A stretch of DNA of 64,000 bases, taken from positions 6,105,954 to 6,169,953 of the forward strand of contig NC_087066.1 in NCBI RefSeq assembly GCF_963678635.1. Reading direction: 5' to 3'. Shown piece after piece: positions 50,101 through 60,031 of the stretch (position 1 is the first letter of the stretch; each line of letters starts with the position of its first letter). The position numbers and the translations under genes are program-made. Below the pieces are notes generated by a model that saw only the letters and a program-made list of their open reading frames with translations, was not told where the DNA came from and did not search any database. Source of the DNA: Symsagittifera roscoffensis (lineage: Eukaryota > Xenacoelomorpha > Acoela > Convolutidae).

Positions 50101-50770
50101 TCACTGATCTCACACACGTCCAGGGGGTCATTGTCCCCGTTGAAGCCAGTGTGCTGGTCCACATTCTTAGGGTCCTCCCACGTCTGCGGAAATGCCCCGT
50201 AGTTCCAGGGGTAGCCCTTGTTGGGAAACACGTTTGCGATAAAGCGCATCTTGCCCTGACAACAACAACTTATAAAGAATATTAAATTAACGCAAGTATA
50301 TTTTTTGACAAGTTTTTTTGCTAATTAACTATCGTTAACCTCAAGCCTTTTGACGCAAATTTCCCGAAAAGTAGAAAACCTACATCACACTGTTAAAAAG
50401 CATTACATGGTCAACATAACATCAGTATGGTATCATTCAACACCCCGAATTATTTGAGCAGTGTCCAATACTAAATTAATCAATCATCAGGATATCTATT
50501 TTAAAACTTGATGCCTATAGCTTTGAACAGAAAAAGTACCTTCTTGACATCCTGTTTAATTGGATTCAGCTTCAGCTCCTTGTTGATCTCCATCTTCGCA
50601 TTAGTGTACCTTAACACTTCCACCACCATATTCAACACCAGTCCCCCCTCTCCCGCGTCAGGATAGAGTGGAATGTCGTGGAAGGGGGAGATATACTGGC
50701 CATCTTTAGTGAGGTAGAGTCTAAATGAGTCCGAGTAGAGAGATCCTCTCTGTTCAAAACTGTACGTCAT
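38110..50770 (-). CDS. PPA1: Inorganic pyrophosphatase (soluble, family I)
   Basis: Hydrolyses pyrophosphate to two phosphates, pulling biosynthetic reactions forward; it is cytosolic (no leader seen). Four coding exons on the minus strand: 50770-50540, 50255-50033, 39417-39284 and 38397-38110, all with GT-AG borders and matching phases. They give 291 codons, close to the usual animal length of about 289. Visible family features are [10 protein letters not shown] (residues 27-36), [14 protein letters not shown], and the signature [10 protein letters not shown] with metal ligands D118, D120 and D123. Further ligands are D150 and D155 in MIDEGETDWK, and the conserved [10 protein letters not shown] lies in the last exon. 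No lesion is seen. Intron 2 is about 10.6 kb because it holds an 8.9-kb Polinton-ended element and repeat copy c; introns 1 and 3 are 284 and 886 bases. The start codon is the first ATG of an exon with the expected animal N-terminus. Confidence 0.95.
38575..38800. repeat. Short palindromic sequence in PPA1 intron 3
   Basis: GGTTGCTGTGCACGTAGCACA at about 38750 forms a hairpin (TGTGC/GCACA type). GGTTGCTGTGC recurs at about 39597 in intron 2, again near AAGAAAAGAAATG. This is probably a fragment of a dispersed repeat. Confidence 0.35.
39941..40410 (-). repeat. Hairpin-ended interspersed repeat, copy c (inverted, in PPA1 intron 2)
   Basis: Reverse complement of copies a and b, from GTACCGACTTTCGTAACGAA at 40410 leftwards through the TTAACGCG palindrome. 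The 3' GC hairpin is missing: the copy ends in CTGCTCCTTAGACTGCTC. The 5' hairpin keeps its pairing. Confidence 0.75.
40411..40888. other. PPA1 intron 2, left of the large element
   Basis: Contains a short doublet (CCCAAATGGCATAA at about 40508 and 40536). At 40881-40888 is CCTATATA, part of the dispersed repeat into which the large element inserted. Confidence 0.4.
40889..40894. repeat. Target-site duplication, left copy
   Basis: AGTGTC directly left of the element. An identical AGTGTC is at 49806-49811. Confidence 0.85.
40895..43225 (+). repeat. Left terminal inverted repeat arm
   Basis: Pairs with 47466-49805: position sums stay near 90700 throughout. Landmarks are CCACTTTTAACCCCC near the tip, GTGCGGCGGCCGCCACCTC near 41300, and the inner end CCATCGACAATTTTTTGT at about 43204. 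Short frames at 41032-41313 and 41542-41799 (minus) are only partly kept in the other arm and are not convincing genes. Confidence 0.9.
43548..45480. repeat. ACAT/CATA-rich microsatellite interior with a large direct duplication
   Basis: Dominated by TACATACATA-type runs, densest at 43780-43980. Within it, 44106-44710 and 44712-45180 are diverged direct copies. Both contain AAGTTTTGCTTACACACAT, TTTAAAATACAACC, AGTCAAGAGTTCTTAC and GCAAAAAGTTGTACACTTTT in the same order. Apparent Thr/His/Tyr-rich frames here are by-products of the repeat. Confidence 0.85.
45481..47465. other. Unique interior of the inverted-repeat element
   Basis: AT-rich and not shared with the arms. The longest frame is 82 codons (47100-47348, minus), with no recognisable domain. 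No transposase-like motif was found on either strand. Confidence 0.45.
47466..49805 (-). repeat. Right terminal inverted repeat arm
   Basis: Reverse complement of 40895-43225. Small differences include an altered segment near 49535-49565 and different run lengths in the C-rich/G-rich tip. The arms have therefore diverged slightly but are still close to identical by eye. Confidence 0.9.
49806..49811. repeat. Target-site duplication, right copy
   Basis: AGTGTC, identical to 40889-40894, directly after the right terminus. Confidence 0.85.
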
Positions 50771-51489
50771 CTTCAGAGCTAGTTTTTTGTATATTATCTT
50801 TTCAATTTAATTGACACTGCACTGCTGTTTTATACTGCAGAGAGGAGAAAAGCTAATATTTTCTAGAAACTGAGAAAATTAAGTAGTCCAATTCCTGATG
50901 GTCAGGGTAAGATTTGAGCTTCTAGAGAACAATTGATGGAATCGGGAAGCGTGGTTACTCAGCAGGAGAAGCGCAGCTTCCTATGATTTAGTTGCGATTC
51001 AGCAGAGTCCAATTTCAAGTAGGGAAACCTCAGATGAAAACAATCAATTCAACAATAGCAGATCAAAAAACCTGAAATATGATATGCTTCAGTAGATTTA
51101 ATAATACTAAGCTCAAAAGAGAAGTGGTTCGATTGTGAAGGAATTTCGAAAATGGAAACCACAAAGAAGTTCAATTCAGTAGATCTTCTGCTGTTTTCGA
51201 ACAAAGGTCAATGCAATTTATAGTAAGAAAAGAAGTCATAGCAACGGCTATATTGAAGGCATTTGTAACGATTTCCTAGTTCACGCTTAGACCAATTACA
51301 TTAGAAGTGTCAAAAAACTGCACATTCTTCTAAGCATACCCAATAACGTAATTTGAATTATATTGTAAGCTCTAGCCACACCTCCCTTAAAAATCTGGGG
51401 AAGAAAAATCCACCCAAATTTAATATATAACTAGATAGCCCAAAGTTTAACTGAAGATTATTTTAATGAAAAAAGTCAATTGAAAATTT
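50771..51489. other. Interval between MRPL55 and PPA1
   Basis: About 0.7 kb, AT-rich, with no coding frame. It must hold the PPA1 promoter and 5' UTR. Repeated GATTCAGNAG-like pieces occur near 50995 and 51170 but no known element is evident. Confidence 0.4.
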
Positions 51490-51495
51490 TTTATT
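51490..51495 (-). terminator. Polyadenylation signal of MRPL55
   Basis: AATAAA on the minus strand, 20-26 bases downstream of the MRPL55 stop codon. Confidence 0.6.
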
Positions 51496-51515
51496 TCACA
51501 CCTCGTTTAAATTTT

Positions 51516-51911
51516 TCAGAGAAATTTGTTAAAACTACTGTGATCAAAATCAATGGCTTCATCATTCACGCTTTCTTTCTTCTTCGTCTTTTGTTTTCGC
51601 GACGACTTGGATTTCCTCTCCAATTTATACTTTTGCAACTGCTGTAAAGTCATGTGACTTGTGTCAAAGGGCACATGAAAAATACTCTGTGGAGCACTGT
51701 ACATTATATCAAAGCAAGAGCCATCTGCATTTACCATTCTTAAAGGATACCTTCTGGTATATACTTTCCGGTTAAGTTTTCCGAATTGGGCAACCGTTGA
51801 ATTATTGCGAGCCAAACAGGTACAAAATATTGGTGATAGTTGCGAGAACTTCATGGGAAGGAGTGAAAACGTTTTTAGCATGTAATTGGAGATCATTTTC
51901 TTTTTATTCAC
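51516..51911 (-). CDS. MRPL55: Mitochondrial large ribosomal subunit protein mL55
   Basis: A subunit of the mitochondrial 39S ribosomal particle, found in metazoan mitoribosomes. A single open frame of 131 codons matches the usual length (about 120-130). The N-terminal 35 residues are basic and hydrophobic with few acidic residues, as for a mitochondrial leader; translation may start at Met1, Met6 or Met11. The conserved core is RKVYTRRYPLRMVNADGS (about residues 48-66), then FDIMYSAPQSIFHVPFD and a helical MTLQQLQKYKLERK. The C-terminus is a Lys/Ser-rich tail. It has no intron, and AATAAA follows the stop. It lies between CEP43 and PPA1 on the same strand. The identification rests on the core pattern and is fairly secure. 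Confidence 0.85.
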   Translation of the reverse strand: MNKKKMISNYMLKTFSLLPMKFSQLSPIFCTCLARNNSTVAQFGKLNRKVYTRRYPLRMVNADGSCFDIMYSAPQSIFHVPFDTSHMTLQQLQKYKLERKSKSSRKQKTKKKESVNDEAIDFDHSSFNKFL

Positions 51912-52856
51912 ATCACATAATCAATCTAAAACAAGGAAACCCATGTGTCAATTTTAAAAATCTAATATAAAATCGTTTTTTTTTTAAATTTTCAGATTTG
52001 AACTTCAAATGAGTAAAAATAATTGACTACTTTGCTAACGCTTAAGACATAGCCAACTGACAGTTGGCACAGAGTAATGGACGCAAAGAACCAAAAAAAA
52101 ACTGACTCGTTTTCTTTTGAAAAAAAGCCTTCGAAGAAAAATATAGATCTTTGATACCTCTTTGAATTTCTAGAAAAATTTCTAGTCAAGCCGCGAAAAA
52201 TCAAAATTGAGCGTGAACAAATTTTAAGACTCTTTCTTGAAAAAAAGAATCAAAACCTATATAGGAGTACTCACTACGTTCATTACTCTTAATTGGCTCC
52301 ATTAGATAATTATAGCCAAAACTAAGTGACTTGTCTTTTTGTTGCTTAAACTTTCAGAAACAACTCAACTTTCTACTGCTTTCACGATGAAGATCAAAAC
52401 TCTCTCTGAAATGTACTTGGTTGAATACAAACTGAACTATCACTATTAAACTAGCAACAAATGTACAAATATTGACAATTATGGAACAAGCTACGAATAG
52501 CATAGCAGACTAGATTCCATTGCAGATTCTACAAATTCGATCATTAATACATTAAAACCAGTCAAGATGACACAATTTAACTAGTAATACAAGTGATAAC
52601 AGAAAACAGCTCGCGCAAAAGGACAAGAGAGCTGTAAACCTGGTTTAAAAAAGTAACTGACAAACTGCCCCCTCACCCTCAATTGTTTTGTCTATTTTTC
52701 CTCGGCCATATTTCAACCTTCCTTAAGACCCTCTCAAAATAAGTGTATATATAAAGACACCGAAAGCACCTTTAGAAAATATTGACGTATGGTCGACCAA
52801 AAATGGATCTCTTCAAATAATACCCAAGGTGAGCCTTAGAGCGGAGAGGGTGCCAA
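51912..52856. other. Interval between CEP43 and MRPL55
   Basis: AT-rich. It contains a short palindrome CCAACTGACAGTTGG near 52051 and ACCTATATAGGAGTACTCAC followed by TACGTTCATTAC near 52255, a member of the small dispersed repeat also seen at 54012 and at the large element's insertion site. No gene is supported. Confidence 0.4.
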
Positions 52857-52858
52857 GG

Positions 52859-53172
52859 CAGTAGCGGATTTAGCGGGGGCGGACGCCCCCCTCTCAGCGA
52901 TTCGACCCCCTACCGAACCAAAGGGCCCCCTTTGTACTTTTTTGAGATATGGTGCCAATATAAACGAATTTTGAGAGGGGAGCACGCGCCGAAAACACGC
53001 GACTTTTTGGTCGAAAATTTCCAAAAAATGCATTAAAACGCTTTTTTGGCCTGTTTTTAGAAAAATTTATTGTGATTGGGGAGAGCTCAGAAAATCAATT
53101 TATTCGACCTAAAATTTTTTTATTTTTTTTTGAAAATCCGCGTCCTCCGAGAAATTCCTAGATACGCGCCAG
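52859..53172. mobile_element. Putative MITE with short imperfect inverted ends
   Basis: The left end (CAGTAGCGGATTTAGCGGGG) and the reverse complement of the right end (CTGGCGCGTATCTAGGAAT) match at about 11 of the first 15 positions. The G/C-rich first 70 bases stand out from the AT-rich surroundings. I did not find a convincing target duplication. The 65-codon minus-strand frame inside is a by-product. Confidence 0.35.
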
Positions 53173-53598
53173 GATGGAGCTCTAGATGCTTTTTGTCTTC
53201 GTTTAACAACGACCATCTATTACTAAGCGGGAGTCAATTTGTTTATGAAACTCTCTCGAAACCACGACGAAGACTAAAGTCAATTTTTTGCGCGAGTTGC
53301 ATATTCTTCCCAATTTCACCAAACCACAATTTCAAACATTGAGCTTCAATTCAAAATATTTAAGAATTCTGACATTTGCTGCAAACCTGATTGTCACGAT
53401 TTCACTAAAGAGCATTATAGAAAACATTAAGAGCATCCAAATGTGGTTATTTTCACAGATATCATTTGAAAACCTCTCTGGCAATGTCAGAAACCTTAAT
53501 TTACAACCAAAATACAGCAAACATTTCACGGTTCCATCTATTTAAATGTCTTTTCTCCGAAGCAACTACATCTATGATGACGCAATTATTATGTAATG
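53173..53598. other. Spacer downstream of CEP43
   Basis: Overlapping short frames on both strands, none recognisable. No AATAAA close to the CEP43 stop was found. Confidence 0.4.
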
Positions 53599-56500
53599 TC
53601 ACCCCTGAGTGACGTCCTCTACGTAGTCCAAGTCTGCCTCTGTGTCGCTTATTCTGGACACCGAGTGGTCACTTGTCGCGTCATTAGTCTAGAACACAAA
53701 ATATAACATAAATATCTTTAGATTTTGGATTATTAATTGAAACCGGCAAGCCTGCACTTCACATACAAGCTGATACCATAATGCCATGAGCAGAAACGCT
53801 TAATGACGAAAAAAAATTTTAAAAATCAAAATTAATTTTTCACGGGGAAAAACCTAGTAGCCGAGTGAAATACCCTTGCTGATTGCAAGAATAAAAAATC
53901 AAAACGCAAAAAAAATTTGACGCGATTTTTTCATTAAGTCGAATGCGACTTAAAGAAATTGAAAAAAAGAAACGCTACTTTTTCCTTTAAAAAAAAAACA
54001 AACATCACCAAACCTATGTACGAATGTTCACTACGTTCATGACTATAATGTGGCGTTGTGGTGCATCGGTAGTGATGGCGCCCGGGAATCTTATGATTGA
54101 CGGTTCAAATCACTCGTGTGCTGTAATTTACAAGTGAAAACTCACCTTCCTATTAAGCACTTATTATCACTGCAACGTACTTTTGGGTTATTTGTGTTCT
54201 TGTCTCTATCATTTCTGTCGTCATCTTCCTCTTCAATTGGTTCCGACAGTTCCTCCTCCACTTCATCTTCCTCCTCGTCCAACTCCTCCGAGATCTCCGA
54301 CTTCTCAGTCACCCCTCCCCCCATCGATCCCCCCACACCACCAACACCCTTCGCACTCCTCCCACTCTTCGGTAGATTCACACTATTGGCAGATGATGCA
54401 AAATCATCCTCATACAGATCACTCACATTACTCGCGCCCAGATTCAAATCTAGATTGTTTTTTTCTTCGTCGAATACTTGGGATCTGGTGGCCTCGTTAC
54501 TCACTGTAGCTCCACCCACTTGCAGTGAGTCTCCGAAGTTGTTCAGGTTCGACAGAGGTTTCCTAGGAGAGCGAGGTGATTCTTCGCTGAAAATGAAAAG
54601 ATTATTCTAATTCCTGGAAACTTCTAATTCCTGGAACTTTAGTTGACACAGGCGAAGGTCACATTGAATCTTTTTCTTGTGCTCATAAAGTAAGGAATCT
54701 AGCTGTTGATACTCACTAAGAGAACGACCCCATTAGTCCGCCCTTTCGGTCCAGCGATTCCTCAAAGTCCAAAACAGAGTCTGGCATGGACGCGGCCGGA
54801 GCCTTGTTTGGAGGATCGGGTTTCTGAAATAAAAATTGTTAGCACTGCTTATCAAAGTCACTGTTCAATTAAATCTATCTCTGTTATGTCGACATAATTA
54901 ATTACATCAAACCGCCCTCAATAAGCCTTCTGAGTCGCCCAAAGCTCGTTTTTGTATGAAATAATCAAGTATATTATCTTCAAATTCACATATGTTCTAT
55001 TGCACAAAAAATTATGTACCATGTATATAAAACTACTTAAATGAAATTGTAAAAACAGCAACAAAAACTAGAACAAACTTTTCGATCTTAAAATAATTAT
55101 TAGTCAATAATTAACAATACATGAAGTAAGAATTGTATCTTTTCAATTTCTTCTTTCAATTATTTTTAATTAATCACTTGAGGTTATTCCTTATGATCGA
55201 AAAACTTCTATTCTATTCTTCAGATGTTATATTCTTATAACTCCATTAAGGCAGTTTTACATACATGTTATATAAAAACTTTTTTTCAAAGACAATCCAC
55301 CAAAGAATTAACCTGAGATGGTTTACTGGAATTTGATATAGATTTGTTGGAGCTGTCGCTTTTCACATGGTCAACTGGTCCATTTCTCAAAGCCTGTAGA
55401 AGCAAGGGCGAACTAGTGTTTTCTTCTGAAGATGGGATCTTGTACACGTCACGCAGCTCTTCTGAGCCAAGAAACTGAGATTGGTCGATCTGAACCAATC
55501 AAAATATCACAACTACACGTTTATTTGTGGAAATTTATCAAATCATTCCACTTAGATCTGTGAAGCTGGCAACACAAATAATCATTTTAAAAAAAGTGCC
55601 TATATTGAATGAGTATAACGAAAGAGTTAAAGTCCGCTGCATTTTCAGTTTCATAGTACAAGTCGAAAAAAAAGAAAAAAAAAGCTTAGTTCAAAAACCG
55701 TTTTCATTTCGAAATATAATTACTTACAATTACAAATACCAGCTGCTCTTTTTTAAAGTCTTTAGATTCAAATTTTACCAATATTCATTTTAGGCGGACA
55801 TTTTAAAAATTCATCACGCCGTAAAACACTGGAGAACATGATGGTTGAATTTAACGCTAGGGAGCTGGGTAAACGTGGAGGAGGACCTCTAACTCCGTCC
55901 CTGATTATGACCCAATGTTCACCCCTTTACGTGCATTAACATCGAATATGCATATGTTGCCAACTTCACAGACGTTTCCTTATTTGTTTTAAAAGACCTA
56001 CATGGTTAAGTTCGGGCTCAAACACTGCTAATGTATAGTCAAGGTCGAAGAATTGAAGAAAATCGCGCACAAGGCTCACTGTCTCGATGCCTGAAAAAAA
56101 AAATATATATATCATTTTTTACACAATAGCCTTGTTAATCAACTTTCTCTCACCTTCTGATGTTTCGAGGAAAGACTTTAGTTTCTGGTTGACTAAAGGG
56201 GACTTCATTTGCTAAACAAAAGTATTTCTTTATGTAAGCTAAGCAATCGGATCTCAAGAATTTCGGAAAAAGTGCGACAGATGAACGAACGGCGCAGGGG
56301 CAAAAATGATTTGCAACCCCAATAAAGATGCAGCACCATAAACTAATTTTGTTTCTGGCGTTTTCTATATTCTAAGATCTAGTCTATGCTAGACGACGAC
56401 CTATCGCACTTTAGGTTTTTTATTACAATTTAGTTTCTTATCTTTGAAGAAACAAATTTTTTAGAAACTTTTGGAAATTTCAAAACAAAAAAGACATACA

Positions 56501-57279
56501 TAACAAAAAAAGTAAATCACATCCGAAGACAAACTCGAAAAATGGTCGGAACAATAAGAAGTGAAAAACTTAATTTGACAACAGGAGCTTAGCGCTTTCT
56601 TGGCAAACAGAATTTTTTCGAAATAACCAAAACAATATTATGAATACTTTTTCCTTTTTGTTTTTCGAAGACAACTATTGTCGATAATGCCTAATTCACT
56701 CATCACACCACGCACAAAAACGACACTAATTCAAAAACGAAACAACCTTTTTTTACAGTTTTTTTATGTGGTCGGAAAAATTGTAGTAGTAGAATAGGCT
56801 TCAGACTGTACAAAGCCGGCTATCCTTGTGACTATTGCCAGTGATCATTGAAATTTCAATTAACTATGGTGTGGCTCTCCAAAAGGCATACAGCAACTTA
56901 GCAAAATACAGCAGATATTCGAGGTAGAGAAGTTGCTTTACGGTTATAGCTGATGCCAATGACCATTTCATAAAATTTCTAAAAAAATTTGTTGCTTTAA
57001 AAGCCCCATCCAACAAAAATTCCTTTCAATGCAATTTGTAATTTGAATTTACAAAACAATTTTGCCTTTTATAAATTGAGTAAAATAGTGCCAGGCATCT
57101 CAGATCAATAATGAAACTCTTTTCAATTTTCTTACGTCAAGCTTTCCCTGCTCGTGCTCATCGAGTGCTAGAAAAATTGAAGATCGCAGCTGAGCTTTAA
57201 TTTTTGATAGAACTCCTTGCTGATGTAATGTTTGAGCGACTAAATCACGAAGCTCAGTGTCTTCATCAGCAGCAGACAT
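53599..57279 (-). CDS. CEP43: Centrosomal protein 43 (FGFR1 oncogene partner, FOP)
   Basis: A centrosome and basal-body protein; it anchors microtubules and acts in ciliogenesis. Seven coding exons on the minus strand: 57279-57136, 56211-56154, 56090-56002, 55489-55313, 54823-54717, 54586-54181 and 53688-53599. All have GT-AG borders and compatible phases, giving 356 codons (vertebrate protein about 399). The N-terminus DEDTELRDLVAQTL and FLALDEHEQGKL, then SPLVNQKLKSFLET and LVRDFLQFFDLDYTLAVFEP (about residues 73-93), form the dimerising LisH-containing TOF region. SSPLLLQAL follows. The middle is low complexity. The conserved acidic C-terminus is EKSEISEELDEEEDEVEEEL and, in the last exon, DLDYVEDV. 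The start ATG gives the expected animal N-terminus. No lesion is visible, and exon 6 is the largest. Confidence 0.93.
53860..54050 (+). repeat. Small dispersed repeat in CEP43 intron 6
   Basis: Contains AAATACCCTTGCTGATTGCA (compare 24030 and 33108), a hairpin AAGTCGAATGCGACTT at about 53936, and ACATCACCAAACCTATGTAC followed by TTCACTACGTTCATGAC (compare 33575, 52255 and 49817). Confidence 0.5.
54048..54124 (+). repeat. tRNA-like sequence, degenerate
   Basis: GGCGTTGTGGTGCATCGGTAG resembles an acceptor/D-arm with A box, and GACGGTTCAAATCA about 35 bases later resembles a B box. The T stem does not pair properly, so this is not a functional tRNA. It is more likely the head of a tRNA-derived SINE in CEP43 intron 6. 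Confidence 0.35.
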
Positions 57280-58215
57280 TTTGGCAGCTCTGAAGTACAG
57301 TTGACATACATAGATTAAATGTGAAAAATTGGAACGCTTCGCATGTCTTTGTGGAAAGCTGAGTAATGAATCAAATGTTACAAAACTAAGGAATTCAGGA
57401 CCTTTTCTACAGGAGCAGATTCCCATTCAATTTTAATCTGTGCAAGTGTTAGTTTTCTCAATCTGGTTGGCTTGATTCCCAACAATCTGATTCTCCTTAC
57501 TTCTATTCACGTTATACTCTAATCTTTCAAATCTAGAAAATTCTAGGGTTTTGACTGGAATATGTGATGAAGGGACTCCTGACTGTAACCTCAGCTGCTG
57601 TGATACTTTTGAACTTATGATTAAAATCATTTAAAAGTTCAGTTTTGGAAAAATGAACACTTCAACTGATAAATACTACCATAAGAAATAGTAAATCATT
57701 GAAGGGGTCCTTCCTTTTAGGTTGGTTGTGCACAAGCTGGATAGAGCCCATACCAGCATTATATAAATACATCAATAAACAAGGGGAGGGTTCTCATGCT
57801 TGAAGGACCGAATGCTTGAAAAATTTCAACCAATCAAAATCGCTTAGCGTTCCTATTGGCTAAATGCCTTTCTCACAAAATCGAAGTCAATATTAACAGA
57901 AAATGTAATAAGTTAGGGGAAAATACTCAAAAATTTAACAAATTGCGGGTTACAACCGCAATAATACTATTCAGATAATCATCAAGATTAGTGAGGTGAA
58001 AATTCTAAGAATTTTTCAGGCATGAAAACTCATCTGCTTATTATCTAATCGGTCAATATTAACACTAATGGCCTGAATTTATTTTCTTACTTTGAGATTT
58101 TAGCAATTTACTTTGAGATTTTGAATACTCAATTCTGATTGGCTGAAAGTAAGCTAAATTTAATTTCAAACATTGTAACATTCGTCTACTGCAGTCACAC
58201 ATGAGGCTACAGAAA
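57280..58215. other. Region upstream of CEP43
   Basis: Presumably contains the CEP43 promoter and 5' UTR. CCAAT-type sequences occur (ATTGGCT at about 57858 and 58138). A 65-codon minus-strand frame at 57433-57630 has no recognisable domain. Confidence 0.4.
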
Positions 58216-58219
58216 AATA

Positions 58220-59095
58220 GGCCCTATAACCATTGGCTCAAGAGTCAGGGACACTATCGCTTGTGTTTTTCTGCCTCAAATCAGTCGGAGCCAATTCGGT
58301 TCGCTTGTGACATGAGACTACGACCCGTTACAGCTTAAAGGCTGCTACCAAAATATCCCCCCCCCACTCTAGAAATAAGAACGTCCCCATACTTAGGTCT
58401 CTAGATACCCAAAATACATGAACGCCGTTAAAAACCGGGTCGGAACAATCCGTTAAGTTACTTTTTATTAGACAGTGGAACTTTGATCCATTTCAGATGG
58501 ATCAACCTAAAACTCGCCTTACCTCAACATAACAATCACAAAACACACTCTAGAAATTTAAATTAGGGACTCACATGCTGATGCACTCAAGCACAGGGGT
58601 AATTAAATGGGAGAGCAACTCTAGAATTAACTAAGATAACTAGATAAGTTCAATGTTTGTCAGTTTTAATGGTAAAGGTAAGTTTGAACTCTAGAATGTA
58701 GTTTTATTGTGAACCATTGGGACACTCAAGCTGTCCACCTTTCCATCGAAGGTTCACTCTAGTCCAGTTCGAATAATCGTCCAGTCGAACAATAATAGTC
58801 CAGTTCTCGGGAATACTCTGTCTTCTATTTCAGATAGGACAGCTCTACTCTAGTTTATTATGACGGAAATTGCGAATAGCAATTTCCTACTGTTTTATCT
58901 GGCATTTTTCCCGCGATTGTTACTCGATCGTTCTGATTTCACTTTTTCGGTTTTCAGTTATCGCGAGAAAATCGTGCATGACAGGCTCCATTCGAATTTT
59001 TGAAAAATCAAATTTCACTCCAAAATTAAGTGCTCTTGTGTTTCTCAAGGTCAAACTTCCAAATATGACCGACTGGCACATACTCCCCGGACTCA
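58220..59095 (+). repeat. Diverged dispersed copy of the array unit
   Basis: GGCTCAAGAGTCAGGGACACT through CAGTCGGAGCCAATT (58234-58296), GCTTAAAGGCTGCTACCAAA, TTTTTATTAGACAGT, GATCCATTTCAGATGGATCA and, further on, TTTTCAGTTATCGCGAGAAA with ATTCGAATTTTTGAAAAATC. All match the array (for example 3950-4290 and 4655-4720) in the same order and orientation. So part of the unit is an interspersed element, not only a local satellite. Confidence 0.75.
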
Positions 59096-59455
59096 AGATC
59101 GTTGTCCTCATCGCGTGCTGTCGTCTGCCAGTGAGTCCCAGAAAACCGAGTGTTGCTCAAGGTACAGTGCCAGTGGTCATTTACAGAAGTTTGCAGCAGA
59201 CTTAAGCTTATCTACACCCCAAAATTCACAGCCATGTAAAATTTTCACACTATCGCTAAACAGCAATCAAAGTCTGCACACACCTGCACCCTTGAATTTT
59301 TGCTTTTCAAGCCAATTATTTAAAACTTCTTTTGTCCCATTCAATCAGGGAATTGTCATGCAGCATTTTGATTTATATAGTAAATATAGCATATTAATAA
59401 CAATATCTGATTCGTTAAAATTTCTTTTTCGTGAACCCAGATTTTATCCGAATTC
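59096..59455. other. Junction between AT-rich DNA and the GC-richer island
   Basis: Base composition changes over this interval. No clear terminal repeat or LTR was recognised. Confidence 0.4.
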
Positions 59456-59509
59456 ACGCTCAAGCCCCCCTTCCCTCTCAAGACTCAAGACTCTCTCTGA
59501 GCCACCCGC

Positions 59510-60031
59510 TCATTTCGCACCCTTCGCCTTGGAGGTGCCGGACCCAGAAGTACTAGACACCGCAAACTGTCTCAACAGTGCTTCTTCATCCTCGGAGCTA
59601 ATCACGATCTCCTCCCAAGCCTTCAGTTGTTCATAGGATCGCATCCATTCCCTTTGCTCCTGCAACCTCTTTGCCTGGTTGGGTAGTGCATTCACCCTAG
59701 ATTCCCGGTTCAAACAAAAGGAGTTGTGCAGGCTCAGGCTCACGTTCTTCGCCAAGTCCTCCTCTAGTATCGATTCCCTCGCTTTGGTATTGTCTCTAGA
59801 CACTTTACCCACTCTCTTCGATCCTGTCGTGATCGCATTTCGATGGGTTAACAGGGGTCTCTTGAAAGCTTCCGGCCCAATCTCGGCCTGGAACTGTCGA
59901 TACTCCTTTTGATATTTTCTCATGTGATCTTTCGTTGTCATGTATAACCAAGACATCAGTGTCGCTCGAAACCAGGGAAAGTACCTCAAGCGGCTCCATT
60001 GGTATGGCGAATACCTTGCATGCAGTCTCAA
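59510..60031 (-). CDS. Island frame F, C-terminal basic/acidic protein segment
   Basis: A 173-codon frame whose first ATG is about 26 codons in. It looks helical and charged: MRKYQKEYRQFQAEIG, LLTHRNAITTGSKRVGKVSR, RLQEQREWMRSYEQLKAWEE, then an acidic ISSEDEEALLRQ and a Ser/Gly/Lys tail. It is in the same frame as the 616-codon protein but separated from it by the stretch where frame E is open. It overlaps frame E by 227 bases. It is probably the C-terminal end of the protein encoded upstream. No family recognised. Confidence 0.5.
   Translation of the reverse strand: MRLHARYSPYQWSRLRYFPWFRATLMSWLYMTTKDHMRKYQKEYRQFQAEIGPEAFKRPLLTHRNAITTGSKRVGKVSRDNTKARESILEEDLAKNVSLSLHNSFCLNRESRVNALPNQAKRLQEQREWMRSYEQLKAWEEIVISSEDEEALLRQFAVSSTSGSGTSKAKGAK

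Noticed and set aside
54048-54124. Intact tRNA gene
   Set aside because: A and B box-like motifs are present, but the T stem and acceptor stem do not pair.
54116-54610. 164-codon Ser/Pro-rich plus-strand frame
   Set aside because: Antisense of CEP43 exon 6; the minus strand has matching splice sites and family motifs.
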